DNA of 60,643 nucleotides. Origin: an uncultured Clostridia bacterium. GTDB lineage: Bacteria > Bacillota > Clostridia > TANB77 > CAG-508. The number at the start of each line of letters is the position of its first letter. Within the stretch, counting starts at the first letter, position 1. The stretch covers positions 1-60,643 of the forward strand of contig CAMVJW010000009.1 of assembly GCA_947167965.1 (NCBI GenBank), given 5' to 3'. A program made the translations under genes and the position numbers. Below are positions 1-9,452 of the stretch, one piece after another. The notes under the pieces are model-generated. The model was not told the DNA's origin. It was given only the letters and a program-made list of their open reading frames with translations, and did no database searches.

Positions 1-524
1 TCACTTATAACTTCTGTTATTGGCTTTCCTCCACTTCTATTTGCTTTATCTTGTGGATTCCATCCACCTTTTGGATTTACTGTAGATGAATTGTTTGCTG
101 TTCTACTTTGTTCTCTTGTCTTTTCTGTTGATTCTTTATACCAATCACTTATAACTTCTGTTATTGGCTTTCCTCCACTTCTATTTGCTTTATCTTGTGG
201 ATTCCATCCACCTTTTGGATTTACTGTAGATGAATTGTTTGCTGTTCTACTTTGTTCTCTTGTCTTTTCTGTTGATTCTTTATACCAATCACTTATAACT
301 TCTGTTATTGGCTTTCCTCCACTTCTATTTGCTTTATCTTGTGGATTCCATCCACCTTTTGGATTTACTGTAGATGAATTGTTTGCTGTTCTACTTTGTT
401 CTCTTGTCTTTTCTGTTGATTCTTTATACCAATCACTTATAACTTCTGTTATTGGCTTTCCTCCACTTCTATTTGCTTTATCTTGTGGATTCCATCCACC
501 TTTTGGATTTACTGTAGATGAATT
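1..524 (-). repeat. 144-bp perfect coding tandem repeat (3.6 copies)
   Basis: Copies lie at 1-144, 145-288 and 289-432, with a partial copy at 433-524. They are identical base for base as far as I can read. The period is 48 codons, so copy number can change without a frameshift. The array continues past the window start. Confidence 0.95.
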
Positions 525-800
525 ACTCCTTGGACCACTCAATATGGTATTAGCTGAACTACTCCTATTTTCATTTGCATTCCATCTTGCACCAATTCCA
601 TATACTTCACCTGAAATTCCTGCTACAAAGCTTGCAATTCCTTCAATCTTTGCTGAAAGATTTTGTAAATCTCCACTACGAGGAAAATCAGATGGAATTG
701 ATAAAGACGCAACTGCACTAGCAGCAGCTCTTAACATTGACTCTGCGCCTCCTATAGATGAAATAACACTTCCTTCGGCACTTGGTTCGTATGTACTCAT
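1..800 (-). CDS. T7SS-linked repeat protein, 3' end missing
   Basis: Starts at the ATG at 800 after a strong AGGAGGAG Shine-Dalgarno (SD) and stays open to the window edge, so the C-terminus is absent (266 codons seen). Residues 1 to about 95 form a Ser/Ala-rich, probably helical head with a single Trp (ARWNANEN). From about residue 93 a 48-residue unit repeats perfectly (NSSTVNPKGGWNPQDKAN begins it; it ends near EQSRTAN). It lies 23 bp after a DUF5082-like coiled-coil gene and downstream of essC, so I infer a type VII secretion substrate or partner. The family was not recognised. The long plus-strand open frame here is the shadow of this gene. Confidence 0.7.
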   Translation of the reverse strand, partial: MSTYEPSAEGSVISSIGGAESMLRAAASAVASLSIPSDFPRSGDLQNLSAKIEGIASFVAGISGEVYGIGARWNANENRSSSANTILSGPRSNSSTVNPKGGWNPQDKANRSGGKPITEVISDWYKESTEKTREQSRTANNSSTVNPKGGWNPQDKANRSGGKPITEVISDWYKESTEKTREQSRTANNSSTVNPKGGWNPQDKANRSGGKPITEVISDWYKESTEKTREQSRTANNSSTVNPKGGWNPQDKANRSGGKPITEVIS

Positions 801-823
801 ATATCTTCTCCTCCTATAAGACT

Positions 824-1234
824 TTAAATTAAACTTTGTAAATAACTTACATGTGCTTCTAATCTTGTTTTTTCATTTTCTAGTTCTTGTTTTTCTTTTT
901 CAAGTTTTTGTTTTTGGTTATTTGCCTCACTAGTACAAGATCTTAACGTAGATACGCAAGATACGATTTGTCCTTTAGCACTTGAAATTGAACCGTGTGG
1001 AGCATCTGCAGCAGGTCCATCATACATATTTGACAAATTTGACTTAGCATCTGTCAATTCAAAATTTGCAGAATTTAAACTTGAAGTTACGCTAGCCATA
1101 CCGCTAATAAGAGCTGTGTATTGATCTATTTTAGATTTTTTTTCATTAATTTGTCCTTGAAGGGCTTGAATTCTTGCATTACATTCTGCTATTTGTCTCT
1201 GTATAGCTTCTATTTCTGAAGTAGGTAAATACAT
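824..1234 (-). CDS. DUF5082/YwqH-like coiled-coil T7SS protein
   Basis: 136 residues with an N-terminal coiled coil (about 5-60, IEAIQRQIAECNARIQALQG), a Gly/Pro/Ser centre (DGPAADAPHGS) and a second coiled coil (about 95-136). Length and coiled-coil/loop/coiled-coil layout resemble YwqH-type (DUF5082) proteins, which sit beside LXG toxins in Bacillus type VII loci. The repeat protein follows after 23 bp, so the two are probably co-translated. Three cysteines are present, unusual for an exported Firmicute protein. Function is inferred from context; the fold could also be a generic WXG/LXG-chaperone helical hairpin. Confidence 0.65.
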   Translation of the reverse strand: MYLPTSEIEAIQRQIAECNARIQALQGQINEKKSKIDQYTALISGMASVTSSLNSANFELTDAKSNLSNMYDGPAADAPHGSISSAKGQIVSCVSTLRSCTSEANNQKQKLEKEKQELENEKTRLEAHVSYLQSLI

Positions 1235-1284
1235 ATTATCCCTCTTTCCTTATAAAAGATTTATTATTTAACAAAATATTAAAA

Positions 1285-1341
1285 ATATTATTTTAATAAT
1301 TCATCAAATAAAAATAATTCAATAAATTATTAAAATAATAT
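1285..1341. terminator. 17-bp perfect inverted repeat
   Basis: Arms at 1285-1301 and 1325-1341 are exact reverse complements, made only of A and T, with a 23-nt loop. It lies between the tandem-WXG gene and the DUF5082-like gene on the minus strand. It could act as an attenuator or mRNA-stabilising hairpin separating essC-wxg expression from the downstream pair. Confidence 0.6.
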
Positions 1342-1342
1342 A

Positions 1343-1396
1343 TAAGTATTCTATCTATTATAAACAAATATACATCTATAATAAACAGAATACTTA
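1343..1396. other. Second inverted repeat in the same T7SS gap
   Basis: TAAGTATTCT (1343-1352) pairs with AGAATACTTA (1387-1396). The loop contains two similar CTAT(T/A)ATAAAC stretches. It is immediately 3' of the tandem-WXG stop codon, so it is the first hairpin met by RNA polymerase leaving that gene. Confidence 0.5.
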
Positions 1397-1404
1397 TTTT
1401 GATT

Positions 1405-2052
1405 TTATTGTCCAAAATTTGTAGCATCTTTTTTTCTATTTTCTTCATTAGCAATAAAGTGTTGAATAGCTGCAGATAATTGACTATCAATTATTCTACT
1501 AATTTGATTAAAATCTGCATCTAATTGTGAACGAGTTTCAGCAAATCTTCTTCTTGCATCATTTCCAGATGGAGTGTCCCAAATTGGTCTTGTTGCATCA
1601 AAAATCCCTTGAATATTATTTAATGATTGTCTTGCTGTTCCAAAAAGAGCTGAAACTTTAGTTTGGAATCTCTTTTCAGCAGATGCTTGTTCATCACTTA
1701 AATCAATTACTTCACCCGCAAAATCTTTAGGTGCTGGAATTGGTTCAGGTGGAGTTTGTCTAGCATCTGGGAATATTCCATTTAAACCATCAACAGCAGC
1801 ATAACCAATAGCATCATATTCAATAACATATGGTACATCAGCTATAAGCCATAAAAGTTGTTCATTAAAGTAATTTAAAAATTTATTATTGCACATATCT
1901 ACAAGCATAGTATATTGATTTCCATGCCAAGTGTTATGTACTTTTTCTATTTCTTCATAAACTTCTAGTATAGCAGCATGTACTTTATTAGCCTCTAATC
2001 TAAATTCATCTCCTACTGGATATAATTTATTATAATCTGCATGATAAGCCAT
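1405..2052 (-). CDS. Tandem WXG100-like T7SS protein
   Basis: 215 residues, starting at the ATG at 2052 (SD AAGGAGGTGA); an upstream in-frame GTG is inside the SD and rejected. Two helical WXG100-like halves are visible: the first has WHG (NTWHGNQY, near residue 43), the second a W-x-x-x-S-G turn (IWDTPSGNDARRRF, near 160). A Pro-rich linker (TPPEPIPAPKDF) joins them. WXG100 proteins are normally about 100 residues and dimerise. This is a fused pair, so it may be a self-paired substrate or structural factor of the EssC machine encoded upstream in the same direction. Confidence 0.75.
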   Translation of the reverse strand: MAYHADYNKLYPVGDEFRLEANKVHAAILEVYEEIEKVHNTWHGNQYTMLVDMCNNKFLNYFNEQLLWLIADVPYVIEYDAIGYAAVDGLNGIFPDARQTPPEPIPAPKDFAGEVIDLSDEQASAEKRFQTKVSALFGTARQSLNNIQGIFDATRPIWDTPSGNDARRRFAETRSQLDADFNQISRIIDSQLSAAIQHFIANEENRKKDATNFGQ

Positions 2053-2109
2053 ATTATTCACCTCCTTGTGTTAAAAATATCAATAATATATTTTTTTGTC
2101 AATAGTTTT

Positions 2110-2364
2110 TTATAATAAAATTAATTCTGTACCATTTTTTATATTTGCATCTTTAAAAGTTAGCTCCATATTATAAGGTGTAGCAGTCTTTTTATTATAC
2201 ATTAATGGAAGCTTATTAGGTGTATAAAACCCACCATTTATTTCATTAATTGCTTTTACAATTAAACGTGTAATTTTATATATTTTTTTATTAATTGGAA
2301 CTTTTATATCATAGCTTAATTCTAAACCAGGAATATAAACTCTTATTATAATTTTATTCATCAT
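2110..2364 (-). CDS. yukD: YukD/EsaB-like ubiquitin-fold protein
   Basis: 84 residues (82 if the second of two adjacent ATGs is used). The beta-rich N-terminus (IIIRVYIPGLELSYDIKVP) and overall length match the ubiquitin-like YukD/EsaB family, small cytoplasmic factors of Firmicute type VII secretion. The start overlaps the end of essC by about 11 bp, indicating translational coupling. Position beside essC is the typical context. The family call rests on size, fold-like pattern and neighbourhood rather than a diagnostic residue. Confidence 0.75.
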   Translation of the reverse strand: MMNKIIIRVYIPGLELSYDIKVPINKKIYKITRLIVKAINEINGGFYTPNKLPLMYNKKTATPYNMELTFKDANIKNGTELILL

Positions 2365-5300
2365 CCTCACCCTTTTCTTCCATTTCTAAAAGTTTAACTA
2401 ATTTTGCAGATCCTTCTTTTACCACATATCCAAAGCTTTTTCCACAATTATTTACCATTTTTGTTCTGTTTTCGTTGTAATTTAGTGCGTATTGATCTAA
2501 AAATCCACTTCCAACCCATATACCATTATCATTTGATGTAAAATTCTTATACCAATTTTCATATTCTATACATTTTAATCCTGTTAAATTATCAACAAAT
2601 ATATAGCAAAAACTCTTTAATTTTTGTGTTCCCTCTATTGTTTGCACAAAAAAGTCTTTAAATTCCTCAATAGCATTAAAAAATCTTTCTATTCCTAATA
2701 TAATAATAACATTCATACTTTGTTTTACTATCTCAGGAAAATCATTAATATAATTTTCAAAATCATTTTTTACATCATTATTTGAATTTAGATTTTCAGC
2801 ATCAAAAACAATAGTATTTACATTTTTTAACATTTTTATTTCTTCTATTATATTTGTTCCAAATTTTAAAGCATCATACTTATTTTTTGATATAATCAAC
2901 GATATATAATTTTTTAAAAAATTATAGTTCATTACCTTTATTTCATCTTTAGTAATTCCAATTGGAACAGACTTTATAGAATTTAAGCTTGGTTTTAAAT
3001 CTTCAAACCTTACTACTTCTGGTAGTATAGGTATTGGTCTAGCTTTTGTTGATTTATTTAAGCCTTTAATCATTTCCCTTATATTTATTAAATACTCATC
3101 TGCATCACATATTTTAGCTGTTTGAAATTCATATATTTCATCTTCTATATTTAGTAATCCTCTACCAAATAGATTTGATGGTCTTTTTTTAGATCTTACC
3201 CCCATAATGCTAAAATAATCATCATCATTATTTAAGTTTAACGCTATTCTTTCTCTAAAGTTTTGAGTTAATCTGTATCTCATATCGCTATATGAATTTA
3301 GTGCAAATATAAAAGCTACTCCATATTTAATTCCTTCTCTAGTTAATGTTAAAATTGTTTCTTCATATTTTGTATTATAAGTTTCATTAAATGCTTCAAA
3401 GTTATTTAATATAACAACCATTAAAGGCATATTTTCTTTTCCTGTTTTTAGGTATAATTCATAGTCCCCACTATAATCAGATAATATTTTCTTTCTTCTT
3501 TCCATCTCATCAAAAATTAAATCAAATAATCTTTGTATTTTTTCCAACTCATTTAAAAATACAACATCTCCAACTTGAGGTGCATCTTTATATACTTTTA
3601 AAGATTCACTTCCAAAATCCATTATATATAACCAAAGTTGCTTTGCTGTATAATTTCTTATTATTTCATAGCATATTGTACTTAATAATGTTTCTTTTCC
3701 ACTATCAGCATTTCCATATATTGCTACATTACCAGGTTGTGACAAATTAACTCTTGCAATACCTTGTTTTTGATTAGTTGGATCATCGTATTCTCCAATT
3801 ACTGGATTGATTATCTTTTCATCATTTGTAGCTTTGTATTTTTCAATAACATCTTGTAAATAAATATTTTCCGGAATATTTTCTAGCCATAAATTTTCTG
3901 GCTGAATTTTTTCTTTTTTTGCTAAATTATATAAATATTCCACTATTTTAGTTAATTGTTCTCCATCTATATGAGCTTTTATTTTTGCAATATCGTCTAC
4001 TTTTTTTATTACTGTTCCAGAATTAGATAAAAATTCCACAGAATTATCAACCTTCTTTTTACTTACATTTGAAGGGATATATTGAGCTCCAGACCAAGCA
4101 GCTTGTCCTAAGTTAAAATAGTCATCATTTCCTACTTGAATATAAAACTGACCTTGTCCTTTTAGACTTGCAGCATCTGGTTTTCCAATTACATCTGAAC
4201 TATCTTGTTTTGTTTGAACTTTTAAGCATATTGCAAATTTGCTATTACTTCTAATTTGTTCATTTACAATACCTGCTGGCTTTTGAGTTGCAAGTATTAA
4301 ATGTACTCCTAAAGAACGACCAATTCTTGATACACTAATTAATTCTTCCATAAAATCGGGCTGTTGTTGCTTTAATTCTGCAAACTCGTCGCAAATTATA
4401 AATAAATGAGGTATTGGTTTTTTTACTACCCCATCATGAAATAGTTTTTGATATTTATAAATATCTATTGTACCCTCATCTGTCATATTTCTCGCTTCAT
4501 TAAACATTACTTGTCTTCTTCTTAACTCTGATTGAATTGAAGCAAGTGATCTATTAAGTCCAACTTTATCGATATTGGTAATTGTTCCTACTAAATGAGG
4601 TAGTTTTATATTTCTTTTTTCAAAAGCTCCTGCTAAACCTCCACCCTTATAATCTATTAAAACAAAATTTACATCATAAGGATGATAATTTACTGCTAAA
4701 GATAAGATATACGTGATTATAAATTCAGATTTTCCAGAACCTGTTGCCCCTGCAATTAATCCATGAGGTCCATGCATCTTTTCATGTATGTCTAAAGAAA
4801 CTATTCTTCCTGACCCATCTATTCCAACTGGCGCATCCAGTGATATAGTAGAATCATTTGTTCTCCATCTTTCCGAAATATTTAATTGTTCTATTAATCC
4901 AACATCATACATTTCTAAAAATGCATAACTATTTGGAAGAAGAGCTTTTCCAGTTAAAGAATACTTTATTGGTATGTTTGCAAGTACTCTGCTAATATCA
5001 TCAAAAGGAATTATAAAGTTTGAATTAAACGTAAATTCTTTACGCTCACTCTGTTTCATTAAACTTTCAAAAATTCTTCCTTCTTCCCCATTAAGATTAA
5101 TAAATGTTTTGCATTCATTTGGTAACTGAATTAAGTCTTTGTTTAAACATAAAAGTCCAAATCCAATATTATTTTTTACTTTTAAAACCTCTTTTATAAT
5201 TTTTAGGTCTTGTATTTTTTTATAATTATCTGTAATTATTATATAATACGGTTTAAACTGTTGGTAATCGTCATCATTTCCCTTTTGTTTTTCCATTCTC

Positions 5301-6958
5301 TGGCTTAAGTCTTCTTCTAAGTATCTTGATATTTTTTCCATATCCCCATAATTATCTGCAAAAAAACGTATCTCTTTTGGTGCATCCCATACATGTGGTA
5401 ACATTTTAACAAATTCCCACTTGTTCTTTTTATCTTCATCCACTAAAAATACCAATTTTAATTCATCATAACTCTGGAAAGTAATTAATTGTAAAATTAT
5501 ATTTTTTATCATTGCATCATTTATTTTTTCATCTTTAGAAATTATTGCAGAAATGTTGTGTTTTAATAGTGGGAAAAGTACTGGCGCTCCTTTTAGTATT
5601 TTAGATTTATCTGTAATACTTTTTAATATTTCAACTAATTCATCATCCTCCATAGTAAATCTATCTTCTGGATAGTTAATATCTATATCAAGCGGAACAT
5701 CTCCAACTCCAAGTCTTACAGTTAAAAAGTCTGGGTCTTCTATTTTTCTTTCCCATAATCTTGGTTCTTTTTTTAATACTATTTTACAACATTCCTCTAA
5801 CCCAACATAGTTGTTTAATAAAATTCCTCTTTGCCTATTCATTGCTTCATCAATTACATCTATTTTAGAATCAATATATTTTCTGTATCTTTGTTGTCTT
5901 TTTATTTCCCTTTTCTTCTTGCTCTTTTTATTATATTTTATATTAAAAATCGGAATAAGAACCATAGATATCAGCATTGCAAGAGTAATAAAAACCTGAA
6001 ATCCTATTTCTAAACTAGATGCGTTTCTACTTGCAGAACTTGAAAGATTTCTACCACTTGAAAGTAACGATATCATTCCCATCATAAGAGTTGATCCAAG
6101 TACTAGTACAATTGGCATTTCGTCTTTACTTTCTATACTAGGAGGTGAATCGATTCTTATTTTTAAAGTCTCAATAACATCTGTTAATCTTGGTGCACGA
6201 GAAAAATACTCTTTATCTTCATAAATCTCAATATCGTCATCTTCTTCATCGTCAATATCTTCATTTTTCCCTATTACCTCAAAATTTCTTTCAGCATTAT
6301 CAACAGTAAAATAGTTTCTATTAAATGTCATATTGCTCATAGGATTATTAATTAAAATACCATTACCAAAAATAATTATTTTTAATCCCATTATAAATAT
6401 ACAGTCACCACTATTAAGTTCATGTATATCTTTAGATACAATATCATTATTAACAGCCGTTCCAAATTTTTTATCAAAATTTTCCAAAAACCATAGATTT
6501 CCATCTCTAAAAATCCTAGCATGAATATTTGATACTAGAGCATTTTTATATACTATATGATTTTTTTCGCTTTTACCTATATATATTTCTTGTGTATTTT
6601 TTATAACTAAATGTTCAAAACTAGTTTCAAATGCAGGCATACAATACACTATATAAAAATTTTCCATACTTCCTATGCATAATCCATACATATTATGTTC
6701 TTTTAAAATGATTTTATCTGTAACAATATCATTTTTTGACATAATTTTAATACTATCATCTTCTATATTTAAAGCTTTTGGATTAATTGCTTTTACATTT
6801 TTATCTGTTATTATTTGCCATTTTCCATTTCTACCTTCTATATTTATCAGTTTTTTTTCAACATCGCTATTTCTGTCTTTAAGCCAATAATTACCTATTG
6901 GTTCTTTAGGTAGTCTAATTTTATAAATTGATTCTTTTCCAATTAAAGTAACTAGCAA
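2354..6958 (-). CDS. essC: EssC-type T7SS FtsK/SpoIIIE ATPase
   Basis: Central motor of Firmicute type VII secretion; about 1534 residues, usual for EssC. I place the start at TTG 6958, preceded by AAAGGAGG at ideal spacing; the upstream ATG has no SD. Order: N-terminal FHA-like region, second FHA (about 105-190), two membrane helices (about 281-300 and 318-338), first FtsK ATPase with Walker A GATGSGKS (about 735) and Walker B HLFIICDEF, second ATPase with altered Walker A GNADSGKE (about 1080) and Walker B VVILNNF, and a degenerate third ATPase. An intact first motor followed by degenerate ones is typical. yukD and WXG genes follow. Confidence 0.95.
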   Translation of the reverse strand: MLVTLIGKESIYKIRLPKEPIGNYWLKDRNSDVEKKLINIEGRNGKWQIITDKNVKAINPKALNIEDDSIKIMSKNDIVTDKIILKEHNMYGLCIGSMENFYIVYCMPAFETSFEHLVIKNTQEIYIGKSEKNHIVYKNALVSNIHARIFRDGNLWFLENFDKKFGTAVNNDIVSKDIHELNSGDCIFIMGLKIIIFGNGILINNPMSNMTFNRNYFTVDNAERNFEVIGKNEDIDDEEDDDIEIYEDKEYFSRAPRLTDVIETLKIRIDSPPSIESKDEMPIVLVLGSTLMMGMISLLSSGRNLSSSASRNASSLEIGFQVFITLAMLISMVLIPIFNIKYNKKSKKKREIKRQQRYRKYIDSKIDVIDEAMNRQRGILLNNYVGLEECCKIVLKKEPRLWERKIEDPDFLTVRLGVGDVPLDIDINYPEDRFTMEDDELVEILKSITDKSKILKGAPVLFPLLKHNISAIISKDEKINDAMIKNIILQLITFQSYDELKLVFLVDEDKKNKWEFVKMLPHVWDAPKEIRFFADNYGDMEKISRYLEEDLSQRMEKQKGNDDDYQQFKPYYIIITDNYKKIQDLKIIKEVLKVKNNIGFGLLCLNKDLIQLPNECKTFINLNGEEGRIFESLMKQSERKEFTFNSNFIIPFDDISRVLANIPIKYSLTGKALLPNSYAFLEMYDVGLIEQLNISERWRTNDSTISLDAPVGIDGSGRIVSLDIHEKMHGPHGLIAGATGSGKSEFIITYILSLAVNYHPYDVNFVLIDYKGGGLAGAFEKRNIKLPHLVGTITNIDKVGLNRSLASIQSELRRRQVMFNEARNMTDEGTIDIYKYQKLFHDGVVKKPIPHLFIICDEFAELKQQQPDFMEELISVSRIGRSLGVHLILATQKPAGIVNEQIRSNSKFAICLKVQTKQDSSDVIGKPDAASLKGQGQFYIQVGNDDYFNLGQAAWSGAQYIPSNVSKKKVDNSVEFLSNSGTVIKKVDDIAKIKAHIDGEQLTKIVEYLYNLAKKEKIQPENLWLENIPENIYLQDVIEKYKATNDEKIINPVIGEYDDPTNQKQGIARVNLSQPGNVAIYGNADSGKETLLSTICYEIIRNYTAKQLWLYIMDFGSESLKVYKDAPQVGDVVFLNELEKIQRLFDLIFDEMERRKKILSDYSGDYELYLKTGKENMPLMVVILNNFEAFNETYNTKYEETILTLTREGIKYGVAFIFALNSYSDMRYRLTQNFRERIALNLNNDDDYFSIMGVRSKKRPSNLFGRGLLNIEDEIYEFQTAKICDADEYLINIREMIKGLNKSTKARPIPILPEVVRFEDLKPSLNSIKSVPIGITKDEIKVMNYNFLKNYISLIISKNKYDALKFGTNIIEEIKMLKNVNTIVFDAENLNSNNDVKNDFENYINDFPEIVKQSMNVIIILGIERFFNAIEEFKDFFVQTIEGTQKLKSFCYIFVDNLTGLKCIEYENWYKNFTSNDNGIWVGSGFLDQYALNYNENRTKMVNNCGKSFGYVVKEGSAKLVKLLEMEEKGEDDE

Positions 6959-7010
6959 TTTTATTCCTCCTTTGTATCTCGTTATTCTTTGCATAAGTTT
7001 CCTATATTAT

Positions 7011-7038
7011 ATTTTATAATCTTTTGTTCTTTTGTCAA
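7011..7038 (-). promoter_or_regulatory. Candidate sigma-A promoter for essC operon
   Basis: On the minus strand TTGACA (7033-7038) is followed after 16 bp by TAAAAT (7011-7016), about 50 bp before the essC start. Confidence 0.6.
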
Positions 7039-7146
7039 TCATAGTATTTTCTTTGAATGGTTTAAATATTATATTTCCGTAATAAAAGAGAATTTATTTT
7101 ACATTTTTACATTTTTATTACTTTTTTATTTCATTTAAAATTTAAA

Positions 7147-7833
7147 TTATTTAACATAGATATATTCTTTAAATTTTTCAAATTTACTATCTCCAATACC
7201 ATTAACTTGTTTTAAATCTTCAATATTTTTAAAACTACCATTTATTCTTCTAAATTCTATTATTCTTTCTGCTAAGGATGTCCCAATTCCAGGAAGTTCT
7301 TCAAATTCTTCTTTTGTAGCTTTATTAACATTTATTCTTTTGTTATTTTGTTTATTTGCTTCTTTATCCTCTTTATTTTCAGAATAATCATTTTCTAAAA
7401 CATTTCTGCTTTCTTTACTTAATGTACTATTTACTTTTTGGTTATTGTCTTCAATTTCTTCCCTCTTACTAGGGATATTTAACTTACTTCCATCCTCTAA
7501 AACATACGCAAGATTAATTTCTGAAATATCTGCATTTTCTGTAAGTCCACCTGCTGTATCAATTGCATCTTCAATTCTTGCACCATCTTTTAGTTTTACT
7601 ATTCCAGGTTTTCTTACTTCTCCTGCAACATGTATAATTATTGTATTCTCATTTTTTTCCTTATTATCTGTATTTGAATCTTCTGTGGTATTTCTAACCA
7701 AAATTTCATCTTGTAAATCTAAATTTTCATTTCTATTTAGTTTATTAATTATAAAAATAACTAATACTATTATTAATAAAATAATGCCAAGTATAAATAC
7801 CTTTTTATTTTTAATTCTTAATATATCAGACAT
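7147..7833 (-). CDS. comEA: ComEA-like SLBB plus helix-hairpin-helix DNA-binding protein
   Basis: 228 residues from ATG 7833 (SD AAAGGAGGTGA). One N-terminal membrane helix (about 12-32), an SLBB domain (about 66-122, IIIHVAGEVRKPGIVKL), a charged low-complexity linker, then two helix-hairpin-helix motifs at the C-terminus (VNKATKEEFEELPGIG and VNGIGDSKFEKF). This is the layout of ComEA, the membrane-anchored DNA receptor for transformation. No comEB or comEC lies next to it here, so a role in DNA uptake is inferred from the family only. It has its own SD and is separated from essC by about 125 bp of AT-rich DNA. Confidence 0.9.
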   Translation of the reverse strand: MSDILRIKNKKVFILGIILLIIVLVIFIINKLNRNENLDLQDEILVRNTTEDSNTDNKEKNENTIIIHVAGEVRKPGIVKLKDGARIEDAIDTAGGLTENADISEINLAYVLEDGSKLNIPSKREEIEDNNQKVNSTLSKESRNVLENDYSENKEDKEANKQNNKRINVNKATKEEFEELPGIGTSLAERIIEFRRINGSFKNIEDLKQVNGIGDSKFEKFKEYIYVK

Positions 7834-7952
7834 TTTCACCTCCTTTGGAATATGACCATTCCTTTTTCTATTATAAATTAAATCTAATTATTATATATTT
7901 TTTATAACTTTTTATTCTGAATACTAATTTATGATAATAAATTGTTCAAAAA

Positions 7953-7990
7953 AAAAACGGCTCTATTTATCTAAAATAGCCACCGTTTTT
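7953..7990 (-). terminator. Rho-independent terminator of LCP gene
   Basis: Stem AAAAACGG/CCGTTTTT with an inner CTATTT/AAATAG helix, ending in a T run on the minus strand, just 3' of the LCP stop. Confidence 0.8.
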
Positions 7991-8002
7991 ATTATTATTT
8001 AT

Positions 8003-9412
8003 TTATTTATAATCTTTACCTAATATAATTGTAATATCTACAGAACTTGATGTAGATGAACTAGTTTGTATATTACCTGTACCTAATATTTCTTTAATAA
8101 TATTTGTAGTATTCTCATCTACTGATTTTTTATTTATTATTGTCGTATTATTTGTTAATGTTGTAGTTCCTGTTTTATAAACAGTATATCCTTGTTTTTT
8201 AAGATTTTCTGTAGCTTGTGTTAATAATTTACCATTATTACTTCCATTTAAAATTTCTATTTTTATTGCTGAATTAGATTTTTTATCTGTATTGTTTTCC
8301 TTGTTGTTCGATTGTTCAGAATTACTAGCTTTATTTTTGTTTTTTTCTGAAGTTGTTTGCTCACTTGAAGTGTTATTACTGTTTAATTTATTTTGTTCCT
8401 GGTTTTCATCTTCTTCAGTTCCATTTTGCTCTTTAAATAATTCATTAACAAGAGTTTTTGTTTGTTTTTCACTTGCTATAAAAAACCATAATTTACTTGC
8501 CCCAAGTATTCCTGCATCTCCTGGAAGTGTTGCAGTTTGTAAATTTTCTGTATTAAAATCTAATGCATATGGTATATAATCATGTATAATATTCCAATCA
8601 TTTATATTAGTTGTAACATTCTTTTTAAATATTTCTATAAAGTTTCCTATTTTGGTTATGTTTTTAAGTTGAATTACCTTTTTTGCAACAACTTTTAAAA
8701 ATTCTCTTTGTGTTCTCATTCTACCTAAATCATTATCACCATAAGATGCTGGATAAGATGATCCATTATTATTGTGTCTAAATCTAACAAGCCATTCTGC
8801 CTGTTCTCCATTTAGCTTTTGATAACCTTTATCCAAATGTATATATAAGTCTTGTGAACTATCATCATAATCCATTTTTATAGGTACATCAAATTCTACT
8901 CCTCCAATTGTATCAACAAGTTCTACTAATGCATTATTGCTAATAACTACATAATATTTAATATCTAAACCTGTTAATTTATTTACTGCTTCTAATGTTT
9001 TTTCTGGACTTTTTTGATATAATGCATTTATTTTGTCATATGATGTTGCTTTATTTTTATTATTACCCACAAATGTATCTCTTGGAATTGATAGTAACGT
9101 TGCTTTTTGCGTTTTAGGATTATATGATGCAACCATTATTGTATCTGTTAAGTCTGTAGATATATCTTTGCTTACTCCCAATATCAATACCGTAAAAGGC
9201 TTTAAATCTTTTAATTTTTTTTCATCTTGTCCCATTGCAGTTTGTATAAGGCCCTTTACTCCCCATCCATTTTTATAGGTACTATACCCTACAAATCCAG
9301 CACAAAATAAAAATACAATTAATATGAAAATAAGAAAAGCTTTTAAAATTTTATGTTTCTTTTTTCGTTTTATTCTTTTGTTCTCAAGTTTTTTATCATT
9401 TTTTTTATCCAT
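8003..9412 (-). CDS. LytR-CpsA-Psr (LCP) family phosphotransferase
   Basis: 469 residues. Basic cytoplasmic N-terminus, one membrane helix (about 24-46), extracellular LCP domain (about 72-250) with the expected conserved acidic and Arg residues (TDTIMVAS, SIPRDTFV, DLGRMRTQREFL), a Ser/Asn/Lys-rich linker, then a C-terminal LytR_C domain (about 378-465). LCP enzymes transfer undecaprenyl-phosphate-linked glycopolymers to peptidoglycan, so this is probably the attachment enzyme for teichoic acid or capsule. The glycosyltransferases and UDP-sugar genes elsewhere in the window could supply such a polymer, but no link is shown. ATG start with AAGGAT upstream. Confidence 0.92.
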   Translation of the reverse strand: MDKKNDKKLENKRIKRKKKHKILKAFLIFILIVFLFCAGFVGYSTYKNGWGVKGLIQTAMGQDEKKLKDLKPFTVLILGVSKDISTDLTDTIMVASYNPKTQKATLLSIPRDTFVGNNKNKATSYDKINALYQKSPEKTLEAVNKLTGLDIKYYVVISNNALVELVDTIGGVEFDVPIKMDYDDSSQDLYIHLDKGYQKLNGEQAEWLVRFRHNNNGSSYPASYGDNDLGRMRTQREFLKVVAKKVIQLKNITKIGNFIEIFKKNVTTNINDWNIIHDYIPYALDFNTENLQTATLPGDAGILGASKLWFFIASEKQTKTLVNELFKEQNGTEEDENQEQNKLNSNNTSSEQTTSEKNKNKASNSEQSNNKENNTDKKSNSAIKIEILNGSNNGKLLTQATENLKKQGYTVYKTGTTTLTNNTTIINKKSVDENTTNIIKEILGTGNIQTSSSTSSSVDITIILGKDYK

Positions 9413-9452
9413 TTAAAATATCCTTTTTTCTAAATTAAAACTACGGTTGAGA

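Noticed and set aside
1..524. Possible CRISPR array
   Set aside because: Units are 144 bp with no variable spacers and stay in a coding frame; no cas genes are present.
91..819. Long plus-strand open frame over the left repeats
   Set aside because: It is a shadow of the minus-strand repeat protein, which has a strong SD and lies in an operon.
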